A DNA stretch of 64,000 bases from Halosimplex halophilum (lineage in GTDB: Archaea; Halobacteriota; Halobacteria; Halobacteriales; Haloarculaceae): positions 1,178,001 to 1,242,000 of the forward strand of contig NZ_ML214297.1 of the NCBI RefSeq assembly GCF_004698125.1. The letters run 5' to 3'. Position numbers and translations under genes: made by a program. The notes below the pieces were generated by a model, which saw only the letters and a list, made by a program, of their open reading frames with translations, was not told the DNA's origin and did not search any database. Shown here piece after piece: positions 9,271 to 17,674 of the stretch (within the stretch, counting starts at the first letter, position 1; every line of letters starts with the position of its first letter).

Positions 9271-9713
9271 GCGCCCTCCTCGACCGGGTCGTCCTCCCGG
9301 TCGCGAACGAGGACGACGCCGCGGCGACCGCCCGCGCGCTCGACGGCCACGAGTTCGGGTCGATACTGGCCGTCCACGTCGTCGAGAAGGCCGGCGGTGC
9401 CCCCGACAAGGCCGGCGTCGAACAGCGGGAGGAGGCCGCCGAGGAGGCGTTCGCGGTCCTCGAAGCCTACTTCGGCGACGACGCCGACGTCGAGACGGAG
9501 ATCCGCTACGATACCGACGTGGCCGACGCCGTCTTCGCGGCCGCAGACGACTACGGCGCGTCGTCGATCGTCATCACCCCCCGCGGCGGGAGTCGGTGGA
9601 TCCAGCTGCTCACCGGCGACGTGGCCCTGTCGCTGGTGACCGAGACCGACCGACCCGTCGTCGTGTTGCCCGACATCGAACGAGCGGACGGTGGCGAGGA
9701 GGGACGAGAGTGA
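9267..9713 (+). CDS. Universal stress protein (UspA family), stand-alone
   Basis: 148-residue single USP domain, an alpha/beta nucleotide-binding fold, cytoplasmic. The first strand reads LDRVVLPVANEDDA and the C-terminal part VITPRGGSRWIQLLTGDVALSLV; the usual G-x2-G-x9-G(S/T) ATP motif is modified. It is the first gene of a cassette in which the next gene, an APC permease with two more USP domains, starts at a GTG overlapping its stop by 4 bases (GTGA). It is a paralogue of the 12974-13465 gene. Likely a regulatory partner of the permease. Confidence 0.88.
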   Translation: MSALLDRVVLPVANEDDAAATARALDGHEFGSILAVHVVEKAGGAPDKAGVEQREEAAEEAFAVLEAYFGDDADVETEIRYDTDVADAVFAAADDYGASSIVITPRGGSRWIQLLTGDVALSLVTETDRPVVVLPDIERADGGEEGRE

Positions 9714-11947
9714 GTGACGAGGAACTGGCCAAGGACCTGGGCCCGCTGGCGGCGCTGACGATCGGCGTCGGGACGATGATCGGCGCCGGGATCTTCGTCC
9801 TCCCGGGCGTCGCCATCGAGGAGGCCGGCAGCCTCGCCGTGGCGGCGTTCGTCCTCGGCGGAGTCATCGCGCTGTTCACCGCGATGTCGGCGAGCGAACT
9901 CGGAACGGCGATGCCGAAATCCGGCGGCGCGTACTTCTACGTCAACCACGCGCTGGGCCCGCTGTTCGGCTCGGTCGCCGGCTGGGCCAACTGGCTCGGC
10001 CTCGCCTTCGCCTCGGCGTTCTACATGTACGGGTTCGGCGACTACATGACCCAGATCATCGGGATCGAGGGAACCTACGGCGCCGGCCCCCTGCAGATCA
10101 CGGCGGTCAAACTCATCGCGCTGGCCGGCGCCGCCTTCTTCACGCTGGTCAACTACGTCGGCGCCAAGGAGACCGGCAGGCTCCAGAACGTCATCGTCGT
10201 CGTCCTCGTCGCCATCCTCACCGTCTTCACCATCTTCGGGTCGCTCCGGGCCGACCCGGCGAACCTCCCCGACCCCGCGGGCTACGGCCCCATGATGGCC
10301 ACTACGGGCCTGATATTCGTCTCCTACCTCGGGTTCGTCCAGATCACCAGCGTCGCCGAGGAGATCAAGAACCCGGGCAAGAACCTCCCGCGCGCGGTCA
10401 TCGGGAGCGTCCTCATCGTGACGACCATCTACGCGCTCGTCCTGCTGATCATGAGCGCCGCCGTCCCCCAGGGATTCGTCGCGGAGGTGTCCGCCGCGGG
10501 CGACACCGCCGTCGTCGAGGTCGGCCGCCAGATCCAGGGGACGGTCATGGCCGGTGCGCTCCTGTTCGGCGGGCTGCTCGCGACCGCGTCGTCGGCCAAC
10601 GCGAGCATCCTCGCCTCCTCGCGGATCAACTTCGCGATGGGGCGGGACAACATCGTCACGCCGAAGCTCAACGAGATCCACGACCGCTTCGCGACGCCGT
10701 ACCGCTCGATCGGGATCACGGGGCTGCTCATCCTCGTCTTTATCGTCTCAGCGGACCTGGAGCTGCTCTCCTCGATCGGCTCGGCGCTGCACCTCATCAT
10801 CTACGGTCTCCTGAACATCGCGCTGATCGTCATGCGGACCGCCGACCCCGAGGAGTACCGGCCCGACTACACCGTCCCGCTGTACCCGGTCGTCCCGATC
10901 CTCGGGACCCTCTCGTCGTTCGCGCTCCTGTATTTCATCATCGATCCCGCGAAGGTCGTCAGCGCCGTCCTCGTGGTCGGCGCGATGGCGTGGTACGTCT
11001 TCTACGCCCGGACCCGCACCGAGAAACAGGGGATCCTCTCGCAGTACATCCTCGAACGCTCCGAGGAGATGCCCGAGCCCGCCGTCTCCGCGGCCGCGGG
11101 CGTCGCCCCCGACGGCGGCGACTACCGCGTGATGGTCCCGCTGGCCAACCCCGAACACGAGGAGGACCTGATCACCCTCGCCAGCGCGCTGGCGAAAGCG
11201 AAGGGCGGGACGGTCGTCGCCACGCACATCGTCACGGTGCCCGACCAGACCTCGCTGGCCAGCGCCCGCGAGAACGCCGACGACATCGACGCCACCTCCG
11301 AGGCCCTGCTCGACCGCGCCCGGGCGAACGCCGAGACGTTCGGCGTCCCCGTCGAGACCCACACCATCCTCTCCCACCGCGGGTTCGAACAGATATTCGA
11401 CGCCGCCCGCACTCACGACGCCGACCAGGTCGTCATGGGCTGGGGGCCCGACGCCCACGGCTCCCCCGGCCGCGCCGAGTCGGCCTTCGACGAGATGGCC
11501 GGTGACCTCCCCGCGGACTTCCTCGTCCTCCGGGACCGCGGGCTGGACACCCAGCGCGTGCTCGTCCCCACGGCGGGCGGCCCGGACTCCGACCTCTCCG
11601 CGGAGATCGCCACGGTCCTCCGCCGGGAGTTCGGCGCCGAGGTGACCCTCCTGTACGTCGCCGACGAGGGCGAGAGCGCCGCGGGCGCGGACTTCCTCGC
11701 CGGCTGGGCCGGCGACCACGATCTGGGCGACGCGAACATGCGCGTCGAGACCGGCGACGTGGAGACCGCCATCGAGGCCGCCGCCGAAGACGCGACGCTG
11801 GTGATCCTCGGCGCCAGCGAGCGGGGCCTGCTCCAGCGCCTCGTCGGCGGGTCGGTCGTCATGGACGTGGTCGAGGACGTGGACTGTTCGGTCCTCCTCG
11901 CCGAGAAGCGCACCGAGCGGTCGCTCCGGGAGCGGCTGTTCGGCTGA
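9710..11947 (+). CDS. APC-family permease with two C-terminal USP domains
   Basis: 745-residue protein with an APC-superfamily transporter (about residues 10-435, twelve helices; the first contains the substrate-binding unwound motif GTMIGAGIFVLPG). Two cytoplasmic USP domains follow at about 467-610 and 614-740. The last one has a near-canonical nucleotide motif GASERGLLQRLVGGS. The GTG start is chosen because it overlaps the uspA stop (GTGA) and yields the sequence SDEELAKDLG, shared with the paralogue. Usually annotated as an amino-acid permease. Given the TrkH/TrkA/KhtTU neighbours and the similarity in layout to KimA (APC K+ symporter with a USP-like c-di-AMP domain), potassium is an alternative substrate. 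Confidence 0.9.
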   Translation: MSDEELAKDLGPLAALTIGVGTMIGAGIFVLPGVAIEEAGSLAVAAFVLGGVIALFTAMSASELGTAMPKSGGAYFYVNHALGPLFGSVAGWANWLGLAFASAFYMYGFGDYMTQIIGIEGTYGAGPLQITAVKLIALAGAAFFTLVNYVGAKETGRLQNVIVVVLVAILTVFTIFGSLRADPANLPDPAGYGPMMATTGLIFVSYLGFVQITSVAEEIKNPGKNLPRAVIGSVLIVTTIYALVLLIMSAAVPQGFVAEVSAAGDTAVVEVGRQIQGTVMAGALLFGGLLATASSANASILASSRINFAMGRDNIVTPKLNEIHDRFATPYRSIGITGLLILVFIVSADLELLSSIGSALHLIIYGLLNIALIVMRTADPEEYRPDYTVPLYPVVPILGTLSSFALLYFIIDPAKVVSAVLVVGAMAWYVFYARTRTEKQGILSQYILERSEEMPEPAVSAAAGVAPDGGDYRVMVPLANPEHEEDLITLASALAKAKGGTVVATHIVTVPDQTSLASARENADDIDATSEALLDRARANAETFGVPVETHTILSHRGFEQIFDAARTHDADQVVMGWGPDAHGSPGRAESAFDEMAGDLPADFLVLRDRGLDTQRVLVPTAGGPDSDLSAEIATVLRREFGAEVTLLYVADEGESAAGADFLAGWAGDHDLGDANMRVETGDVETAIEAAAEDATLVILGASERGLLQRLVGGSVVMDVVEDVDCSVLLAEKRTERSLRERLFG

Positions 11948-11993
11948 CCGCGCGGTCGCGCCCACCGGGGTTTCGGTCCCCGCCGACCGGCCG

Positions 11994-12743
11994 CTACCGC
12001 CCCGTGAACACGCGGAGGGTCTCCTCGGCGAGGCCCGTCCTGGAGAACAGCGTCACCGTCTCCCCGCCGGAGATGGCGGTCGTCCCGTCGGGCGTCACGC
12101 CCTCCTCGTCCTCGTCGCTGTCGAGCGACACGACGAGCACGTCCCTGTCGAGCAGGCCCTCGTCCGCCGCGTTCTCCAGGGTCTTCCCGACGATGGGCGC
12201 GTCGTCGCCGACCTGCAGTTCGACCACGTCGGCGTCGTCGCTGATGTCGGCGATGCCCGTCACCGGTTTCGCCGGGTCGTCGCCGTCGGCGCCGAACGGC
12301 TCGTAGGGCTGGAAGTGCTCGCGGTGCAGCAGGTCCTCGTCGTCGATGTGGACCCCGATCGCCGCGATCTCCCGCGAGATGCGTCTGATATCGGCCATGT
12401 CCCTGCCGACGACGGTCACGTGGAGGTCCTCGTCGCCGGTCATGAGCTCCCGGACGTTGACCACCCCCGGGATATCGAGCACCCGCTGGGCGAAGCGCTT
12501 GCGGTCGGTCGCCGACGCCGTGCAGAGGAACAGGTTGGTGAGCCGACCGCCGAGTTTCTCGTAATCGACCTGGGCGTGGTACCCCTCGATCACGCCCTCC
12601 GCTTCGAGACGGCGGATCCGGTTCCGTATCGTCGCCGGCGACACGTCGACCTCGGCGGCGATGTCCGGCGCCGACGTGTGTCGCGCGTCCTCCGCGAGCA
12701 TATAGACGATCCGCCTGTCGATCTCGTCGAACCGATCGCTCAT
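11994..12743 (-). CDS. Lrp/AsnC-type regulator fused to a TrkA-C (RCK_C) domain
   Basis: 249-residue transcription regulator. Residues about 5-50 form the AsnC winged helix (DIAAEVDVSPATIRNRIRRL), 65-140 an AsnC/Lrp ligand domain (RAM), and 165-245 an RCK_C domain (VVELQVGDDAPIVGKTLENA... TTAISGGETVTLFS). ATG 12743 starts MSDRFDEIDRRI; a TATA box 23-30 bases upstream supports it. It lies between the two uspA-permease cassettes, divergent from the second. The RCK_C module suggests that it senses the same ligand as TrkA and KhtT and controls ion-transport genes. Control of the neighbouring cassette is inference. Confidence 0.9.
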   Translation of the reverse strand: MSDRFDEIDRRIVYMLAEDARHTSAPDIAAEVDVSPATIRNRIRRLEAEGVIEGYHAQVDYEKLGGRLTNLFLCTASATDRKRFAQRVLDIPGVVNVRELMTGDEDLHVTVVGRDMADIRRISREIAAIGVHIDDEDLLHREHFQPYEPFGADGDDPAKPVTGIADISDDADVVELQVGDDAPIVGKTLENAADEGLLDRDVLVVSLDSDEDEEGVTPDGTTAISGGETVTLFSRTGLAEETLRVFTGR

Positions 12744-12765
12744 ACTTATACGTACGATCGGATCG

Positions 12766-12773
12766 AAAATAAG
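12766..12773 (-). promoter_or_regulatory. TATA box of the Lrp-RCK_C gene
   Basis: Minus-strand CTTATTTT, 23-30 bases before the ATG, consistent with a leaderless transcript. Confidence 0.5.
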
Positions 12774-12920
12774 CACCCCTGTTTCGTCGGCTTCCGTTCC
12801 GCGAGCGACCGTTTCTCGCCCACATCACTCGTCGTGGAGACCGACAGGACCGGAAACGAGCGGATAGCGGTCGTCTCACGGTCTGGAAACGATCGCTGAA
12901 AATTCAGCGCAAGATACGAA

Positions 12921-12937
12921 CGATAGCCCAGCTATCG
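12921..12937. promoter_or_regulatory. Perfect inverted repeat, candidate operator upstream of uspA2
   Basis: CGATAGC-CCA-GCTATCG, a perfect 7-base inverted repeat. It ends four bases before the TATA-like CGTATTTTAC (12941-12950) of the second uspA cassette, where a bound regulator would touch the BRE/TATA region. Lrp-family proteins bind such dyads, and the Lrp-RCK_C gene is divergently encoded 180 bases away. Binding is inferred. Confidence 0.5.
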
Positions 12938-12940
12938 GAA

Positions 12941-12950
12941 CGTATTTTAC
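12941..12950 (+). promoter_or_regulatory. TATA box of the second uspA cassette
   Basis: CGTATTTTAC, 24-33 bases before the ATG of the stand-alone uspA, so the transcript is probably leaderless. Confidence 0.5.
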
Positions 12951-12973
12951 GGATTCGATGTATCTAGCGGAGT

Positions 12974-13465
12974 ATGTCCGAGCCCAGAGACGGAGAACGG
13001 GACGTGATGACGCACGCGCTCGTCCCGGTGGCCGACGAGTCGGACGCGAGGGCGACGGCCAGGGCTCTCGCGCCGCACGACCCCGACCGGGTGACCGTCA
13101 CGTACGTCGTCGAGAAGGGCGGCGGCGTGCCGGACAAGACCCCGGTCGAACAGAGCGAGGCGGTCGCGAACGAGGCGTTCGAGGCCTTCCGCGAGGAGTT
13201 CCCGTCGGCGGACGACCGTATGCTGTACGACTCCGACGTGGTCGACGCGATCGTCCGGACGGCCGACGAGGTCGACGCGTCGGCGATCGCGTTCCGCCCG
13301 CGAGGTGGCAACCGGCTGGTCCAGTTCCTGGCCGGCGACAAGACGCTCCGGCTCGTCACCGAGTCCGACCGACCGGTCGTGACGCTCCCCGACCCCGAGA
13401 CGGACGCCGAGGTCGAGGAGGTCACGCCGGAGGACCCGACCGAGACGGGGGACGAGCCGGAATGA
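12974..13465 (+). CDS. Universal stress protein (UspA family), stand-alone paralogue
   Basis: 163-residue single USP domain starting after a short N-terminal tail; strand 1 is MTHALVPVADESDA and the C-terminal core includes FRPRGGNRLVQFLAGDKTLRLV. An acidic tail of about 20 residues follows. As in the first cassette, it precedes and overlaps (ATGA) an APC permease carrying two USP domains, and residues such as RPVV(T/V)LPD are shared with the first copy. The TATA box and upstream dyad make this the first gene of its transcript. Confidence 0.88.
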   Translation: MSEPRDGERDVMTHALVPVADESDARATARALAPHDPDRVTVTYVVEKGGGVPDKTPVEQSEAVANEAFEAFREEFPSADDRMLYDSDVVDAIVRTADEVDASAIAFRPRGGNRLVQFLAGDKTLRLVTESDRPVVTLPDPETDAEVEEVTPEDPTETGDEPE

Positions 13466-15711
13466 GCGGCGACGAGGAACTCGCGAAGGACCTGGGCCTG
13501 CTGTCGGCGATGACGATCGGGATCGGGACGATGATCGGCGCCGGGATCTTCGTCCTCCCGGGGGTCGCCGCCCAGGAGGCCGGACCGGTCGTCGTCGCCT
13601 CCTTCCTCGTCGGCGGCGTCGTCGCGATGATCAACGCCTTCTCGGTCTCCGAACTCGGGACGGCGATGCCCAAGGCCGGGGGCGGCTACTACTACATCAA
13701 CCGCTCGCTCGGTCCGCTGTTCGGCTCGATCGCCGGCATGGGCGACTGGATGGGGCTCGCCTTCGCCTCCGCCTTTTACTGCATCGGGTTCGGCCAGTAC
13801 CTCACCACGCTGGTCCCGATCCCCGGCTTCCTGTTCCTCGCGGACATCCAGGTCGGCGCGCTGATCGCGGGCCTGATCTTCGTCGCCGTCAACTACGTCG
13901 GCGCGAAGGAGACCGGCGGCGTCCAGACGGTGATCGTCCTCACCCTCCTGTCGATCCTGAGCGTCTTCGCCGTGGTCGGCTGGCTATCCTTCGACTACGC
14001 CGTCCTCGTCGGCGAGGGCGGGCTCTCCCCGATGGGCTACGGCGCCATCCTCCCCGGGACCGCGGTCGTGTTCGTCTCGTTCCTCGGCTACGCCAAGATC
14101 GCGACCGTCGCGGAGGAACTGAAGAACCCGGGGCGGAACCTCCCGATCGCCGTCATCGGGAGCGTCGCCCTCGTGACCGTCGTCTACGGGATCCTCGTGA
14201 CGATCATGCTCGGGGTCGTCCCGTGGCCGGACCTGAGCCGGGACGCCCCCGTCGCCCAGGTGACCGAGATCGCGTTCCCCGGCGGACTGACCGGCGTGGC
14301 GGTGACGGTCGTGACGCTCGCGGCGCTGCTGGCGACCGCGTCGTCGGCCAACGCGAGCATCCTCGCCTCGGCGCGGATCAACTTCGCGATGGGGCGGGAC
14401 GGCATCGTCACCGACTGGCTCAACGACATCCACCCCTCCTTCGCCACGCCCTACCGGTCGATCCTCGTCACCGGGGCCGTGATCCTCGTGTTCATCGCGG
14501 CGCTGGGCAAGCAACTCGAAGTGCTCGCGAAGGCCGCCAGCGTCCTCCACCTCATCGTCTACGCGCTGATCAACGTCGGCCTCGTCGTCTTCCGGGAGGC
14601 CGACGTCGAGGAGTACGACCCCGACTTCACGGTGCCGTTCTACCCCGTGACGCCGATCCTCGGCGCGGTGGCCTCCCTGGCACTCGTGACGTTCATGGAC
14701 CCGATCGAGATCGGCCTCTCGATGGCGTTCGTCGCGACCGCCGTGGTCTGGTATCTCGTCTACGCCCGCCGGCACACGGTCTACGAGGGCGCGCTCGGCG
14801 AGTTCGTGACCGAACGCTCCGAGGAGATGCCCGACATCGCGGTCTCCGCGGCGGAGACGGTCGCGCCGGACGGCGGCGACTACCGCGTGATGGTCCCGCT
14901 GGCCAACCCCGAACACGAGAAGCACCTCATCACGCTGGCGAGCGCGGTCGCCAAACAGCGCGGCGGGTCGGTCCTCGCGACGCACATCGTCACGGTGCCC
15001 GACCAGACGCCCCTGGACCGCGCCCGCGACCGGGCCGACGACATCGACGCCACCTCGCAGGGCCTGCTCGACCGCGCCCGCGAGGACGCCGAGACCTTCG
15101 GCGTCCCCGTCGAGACGACCACCATCGTCTCCCACCAGGGCTACGAGGCCGTCTTCGACGCGGCCCGCACACACGAGGCGGACCTCGTGGTGATGGGCTG
15201 GGGACCGGACTCGCACTGGTCGCCCGGCCGGGCCGAGTCGGCCATCGACGACGTGACCGGCGACCAGCCCTGCGACTTCCTCGTCCTCCGGGACCGCGGG
15301 CTGGACACCTCGCGGATCCTCGTCCCGACGGCCGGCGGCCCGGACTCGGACCTGAGCGCGGCGGTGGCGACCGACCTGCGCCGGGAGTTCGACGCCGACG
15401 TGACGCTGCTGTACGTCGCCGACGAGGGCGAGAGCGCCGCGGGCGCGGACTTCCTCGCCGACTGGGCCAACGACCACGACCTCGGGAACGCGAAGCTCAC
15501 CGTGGAGACCGGCGACGTGGAGACGGCGATCGAGACCGCCGCCGAAGACGCCACGCTGGTCGTCCTCGGGGCGAGCGAGCGCGGCCTGCTCCAGCGACTC
15601 GTCGGCGGGTCTGTCGTCATGGACGTGGTCGAGGACGTGGACTGCTCGGTCCTGCTCGCCGAGAAGCGCACCGAGCGGTCGCTCCGGGAGCGACTGTTCG
15701 GCAGTCAGTAG
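13462..15711 (+). CDS. APC-family permease with two C-terminal USP domains, second copy
   Basis: 749-residue paralogue of the permease at 9710. Transporter helices span about residues 10-440, with GTMIGAGIFVLPG in the first; USP domains lie at about 470-612 and 617-745. Conservation with the first copy is uneven: the last ~130 residues are almost identical (for example the segment from AEDATLV to the C terminus), while the transmembrane part differs substantially. This suggests either strong constraint or gene conversion on the USP end. ATG overlaps the uspA stop. The 3' end overlaps the convergent dam gene by 7 bases. Substrate as uncertain as for copy one. Confidence 0.9.
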   Translation: MSGDEELAKDLGLLSAMTIGIGTMIGAGIFVLPGVAAQEAGPVVVASFLVGGVVAMINAFSVSELGTAMPKAGGGYYYINRSLGPLFGSIAGMGDWMGLAFASAFYCIGFGQYLTTLVPIPGFLFLADIQVGALIAGLIFVAVNYVGAKETGGVQTVIVLTLLSILSVFAVVGWLSFDYAVLVGEGGLSPMGYGAILPGTAVVFVSFLGYAKIATVAEELKNPGRNLPIAVIGSVALVTVVYGILVTIMLGVVPWPDLSRDAPVAQVTEIAFPGGLTGVAVTVVTLAALLATASSANASILASARINFAMGRDGIVTDWLNDIHPSFATPYRSILVTGAVILVFIAALGKQLEVLAKAASVLHLIVYALINVGLVVFREADVEEYDPDFTVPFYPVTPILGAVASLALVTFMDPIEIGLSMAFVATAVVWYLVYARRHTVYEGALGEFVTERSEEMPDIAVSAAETVAPDGGDYRVMVPLANPEHEKHLITLASAVAKQRGGSVLATHIVTVPDQTPLDRARDRADDIDATSQGLLDRAREDAETFGVPVETTTIVSHQGYEAVFDAARTHEADLVVMGWGPDSHWSPGRAESAIDDVTGDQPCDFLVLRDRGLDTSRILVPTAGGPDSDLSAAVATDLRREFDADVTLLYVADEGESAAGADFLADWANDHDLGNAKLTVETGDVETAIETAAEDATLVVLGASERGLLQRLVGGSVVMDVVEDVDCSVLLAEKRTERSLRERLFGSQ

Positions 15712-16640
15712 TCGTCGAGCGCTCGCTGGTCCGGCCCGCGCCGCTCGCTCTCCGGGACGTTCGTCGCCACGATCTCGTCGACCTCGCCCCGGGAACTCGC
15801 GTCGCTGTTTATCGCCCGCGTGGCGCCCTCCCGTTCGACGAAAAAGCCCGCCTCGGCGTAGCGGTCGTACGTGACGCCGCTGTTCGAGAGGACCACGGAG
15901 ACGCCCCGTTCGTCCAGTTCGACGGCCACCTCCAGCAGCCGCTCCTGGTCGGCGCGGTCGAAGCCCGCGGCGCTGTACTCCGCGAAGTCCGCGGTCGGGC
16001 TCATCGGCTCGTAGGGCGGGTCGAAGTACACCAGGTCGCCCGGCTCGGCCGCCTCCAGCACGTACGAGAAGTCGCCGTTGCGCAGCTCGGCCCCGTCGAG
16101 CGCCGCGGCGGCCGCGCGGACCCGGTCGGCCTGCACCCAGTCGGGGTCGGCGTAGCGGCCGATCGGGACGTTGAACCCGCCGTCGGCGTTCTCGCGGTAG
16201 AGCCCGTTGTAGCAGGTCCGATTCAGGTACAGCAACAGCGCTGCCTCCTCCAGGCGGTCGTCGTCGCGCTCGGGCCACCCGTCGCCGTAGGCGCGCTCGT
16301 TGAAGCGCGCCCGTTGCTGGTAGTAGTACTGCTCGACCTCGGCCCCGCGGCGCGTCTCCTCGGCGAACGGCAGGTCTGGATCGGGGTCGGCCTCGGGGTC
16401 ACGGAACTCGCGCAGGCGGTCGATCAGCGCCTCGGGGCGGTCGCGCACCTGCTCGTAGAAGTTCACCAGCCGGGGGTTGGTGTCGTTGACCGTCGCTTCG
16501 GCCGGCTCGAGGTCGAAGAAGACCGCGCCGCCGCCGAAGAACGGTTCGTGGTAGCGGTCGAACGACTCGGGGAAGCGGGCGTACAGCTCGTCGAGCAGCT
16601 GCCGCTTGCCCCCGGCCCACTTCAGTACCGGCTTGGCCAT
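15705..16640 (-). CDS. dam: DNA adenine methyltransferase (Dam/D12 class)
   Basis: 311-residue N6-adenine methyltransferase of the D12 class. It begins MAKPVLKWAGGKRQLLDEL, carries the SAM motif EPFFGGGAVFFDL at about 36-48, and the catalytic motif DPPY near residue 208. The region between them (LNRTCYNGLYREN) is typical of Dam-type target recognition. The Dam similarity suggests GATC as target, not proven. No restriction enzyme gene lies beside it, so it is an orphan methylase. Its 3' end overlaps the convergent permease gene by 7 bases. The frame remains open upstream, but ATG 16640 begins the family-typical KWAGGK. Confidence 0.9.
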   Translation of the reverse strand: MAKPVLKWAGGKRQLLDELYARFPESFDRYHEPFFGGGAVFFDLEPAEATVNDTNPRLVNFYEQVRDRPEALIDRLREFRDPEADPDPDLPFAEETRRGAEVEQYYYQQRARFNERAYGDGWPERDDDRLEEAALLLYLNRTCYNGLYRENADGGFNVPIGRYADPDWVQADRVRAAAAALDGAELRNGDFSYVLEAAEPGDLVYFDPPYEPMSPTADFAEYSAAGFDRADQERLLEVAVELDERGVSVVLSNSGVTYDRYAEAGFFVEREGATRAINSDASSRGEVDEIVATNVPESERRGPDQRALDDY

Positions 16641-16758
16641 CCACCGGACGGTGGGCGGACACCCTCTTAAGCGCCCGGCATCGCCGGCGGACTCCGACCG
16701 GTCGGCCTCCGATCGACCGGCCACTCGGAGCCGCTCGACCGCTCGCTCCGCCGCCCGA

Positions 16759-17259
16759 TCAGTCCCCGTCGGCGGGGAAGAACAGTTCCGGCTCCTCGTG
16801 GCTGAACGTGACGTACTCCTCGGCGAGGTTCCGGACGTGGGTGTAGACGCGGCCCTCGCCGGCGGCGACCTCGCCCAGCCCCTCGACCGCGGCGTCGTCG
16901 TAGTAGAGCGGACAGCAGACCGCCCGCTCGCCGCCTTCGTCCTTGAGCACGACGAGCGCGAAGTGGATACCGCTCTCGACGCGGTAGACGTCGTGTTCGT
17001 CGAAGTCACCGGCGTCGACCCACTCGCGCAGCCGCTCGAACTCGTCGTCGGGGACGAGCACGTCGAACCCCCAGCGGTCGCCGGTGACGGCGGTCACGTC
17101 GCCCGGGTGCAACTGGAGCGTCTCCCAGCCCGCGTCCTCGAACTCCGCGGCCGTGGCCTCCATGTCGCCGATCAGGTCCTCCCAGTGCTCGCGGACCGCG
17201 CTCGCCGCGCCCGTCCCCGCGAACGCCGGCCCGCCCGCGGCGTCCTCGTCGTCGGTCAT
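16759..17259 (-). CDS. Conserved haloarchaeal protein of unknown function
   Basis: 166-residue acidic soluble protein beginning MTDDEDAAGGPAFAG. No membrane segment or catalytic motif is apparent. The core contains ETLQLHPGDVTAVTGDRWGFDVLVPDDEF and the C-terminal part CCPLYYDDAAVEGL...THVRNLAEEYVTFSHEEPELFF, which looks like a compact alpha/beta domain conserved in halophilic archaea (resembles annotated DUF7529 proteins, from memory). The start was taken at the ATG after which composition becomes protein-like. It lies upstream of dam, same direction, about 120 bases away. Confidence 0.75.
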   Translation of the reverse strand: MTDDEDAAGGPAFAGTGAASAVREHWEDLIGDMEATAAEFEDAGWETLQLHPGDVTAVTGDRWGFDVLVPDDEFERLREWVDAGDFDEHDVYRVESGIHFALVVLKDEGGERAVCCPLYYDDAAVEGLGEVAAGEGRVYTHVRNLAEEYVTFSHEEPELFFPADGD

Positions 17260-17350
17260 GCCCGGGAGTCCGGGCGGCCCCGCGGAAAAGGTGTCGGCTC
17301 TCACCGGCCCTGTCCGGTGTCTTCTGGTTCGTCTCGAACCGGGTGGACCG

Positions 17351-17674
17351 CTACGCCCACCCGTCGGGGACGGTTTCGACGATCTCGCTGGCGTTCTCGT
17401 AGACAGCGTCGATACGCTCGACCGCCTCGACGACAGTCCCAGGGGACGGATCCTCGATCTGGCTGTAGAAGAGCAGTCCGTGGTCCCCGCCATCGACGTA
17501 GAAATCGTCGTCGTTAGTGAAGACGACCCAGCCGTTGGTTTCGGCATAGGCCGCGATCTCCGCGTCCGTCGCGTCGTGTTCCAGAACGTCTTCGACGGTC
17601 GTCACGGTCGCGTTCCCGTCGGCCAGCGCACGCAGATACTTCTCCGGGACGTTCTGGTCGCAGAGTATCCGCAT
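17351..17674 (-). CDS. DUF5615 PIN-like protein, probable toxin of a TA pair
   Basis: 107-residue PIN-like (Mut7-C/DUF5615) domain. It starts MRILCDQNVPEKYLRAL with the first acidic residue of the fold, has EHDATDAEIAAYAETNGWVVFTNDDDFY with further acidic residues (DAEIA, TNDDDF), and ends with AVERIDAVYENASEIVE. Families with this layout are ribonuclease-like partners of DUF433 antitoxins. The DUF433 gene lies directly upstream, its TAG adjoining this ATG without any gap, so the two are co-translated. RNase activity is inferred from the family. Confidence 0.85.
   Translation of the reverse strand: MRILCDQNVPEKYLRALADGNATVTTVEDVLEHDATDAEIAAYAETNGWVVFTNDDDFYVDGGDHGLLFYSQIEDPSPGTVVEAVERIDAVYENASEIVETVPDGWA

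Noticed and set aside
10748-11965. 405-codon minus-strand frame opposite the first permease
   Set aside because: Mirror of the USP coding sequence; protein text is low-complexity and no family is seen.
13984-16278. 764-codon open frame on the minus strand opposite the second permease
   Set aside because: High-GC antisense shadow: composition is Arg/Gly/Asp-rich without hydrophobic pattern, and the plus-strand permease and minus-strand dam explain the region.
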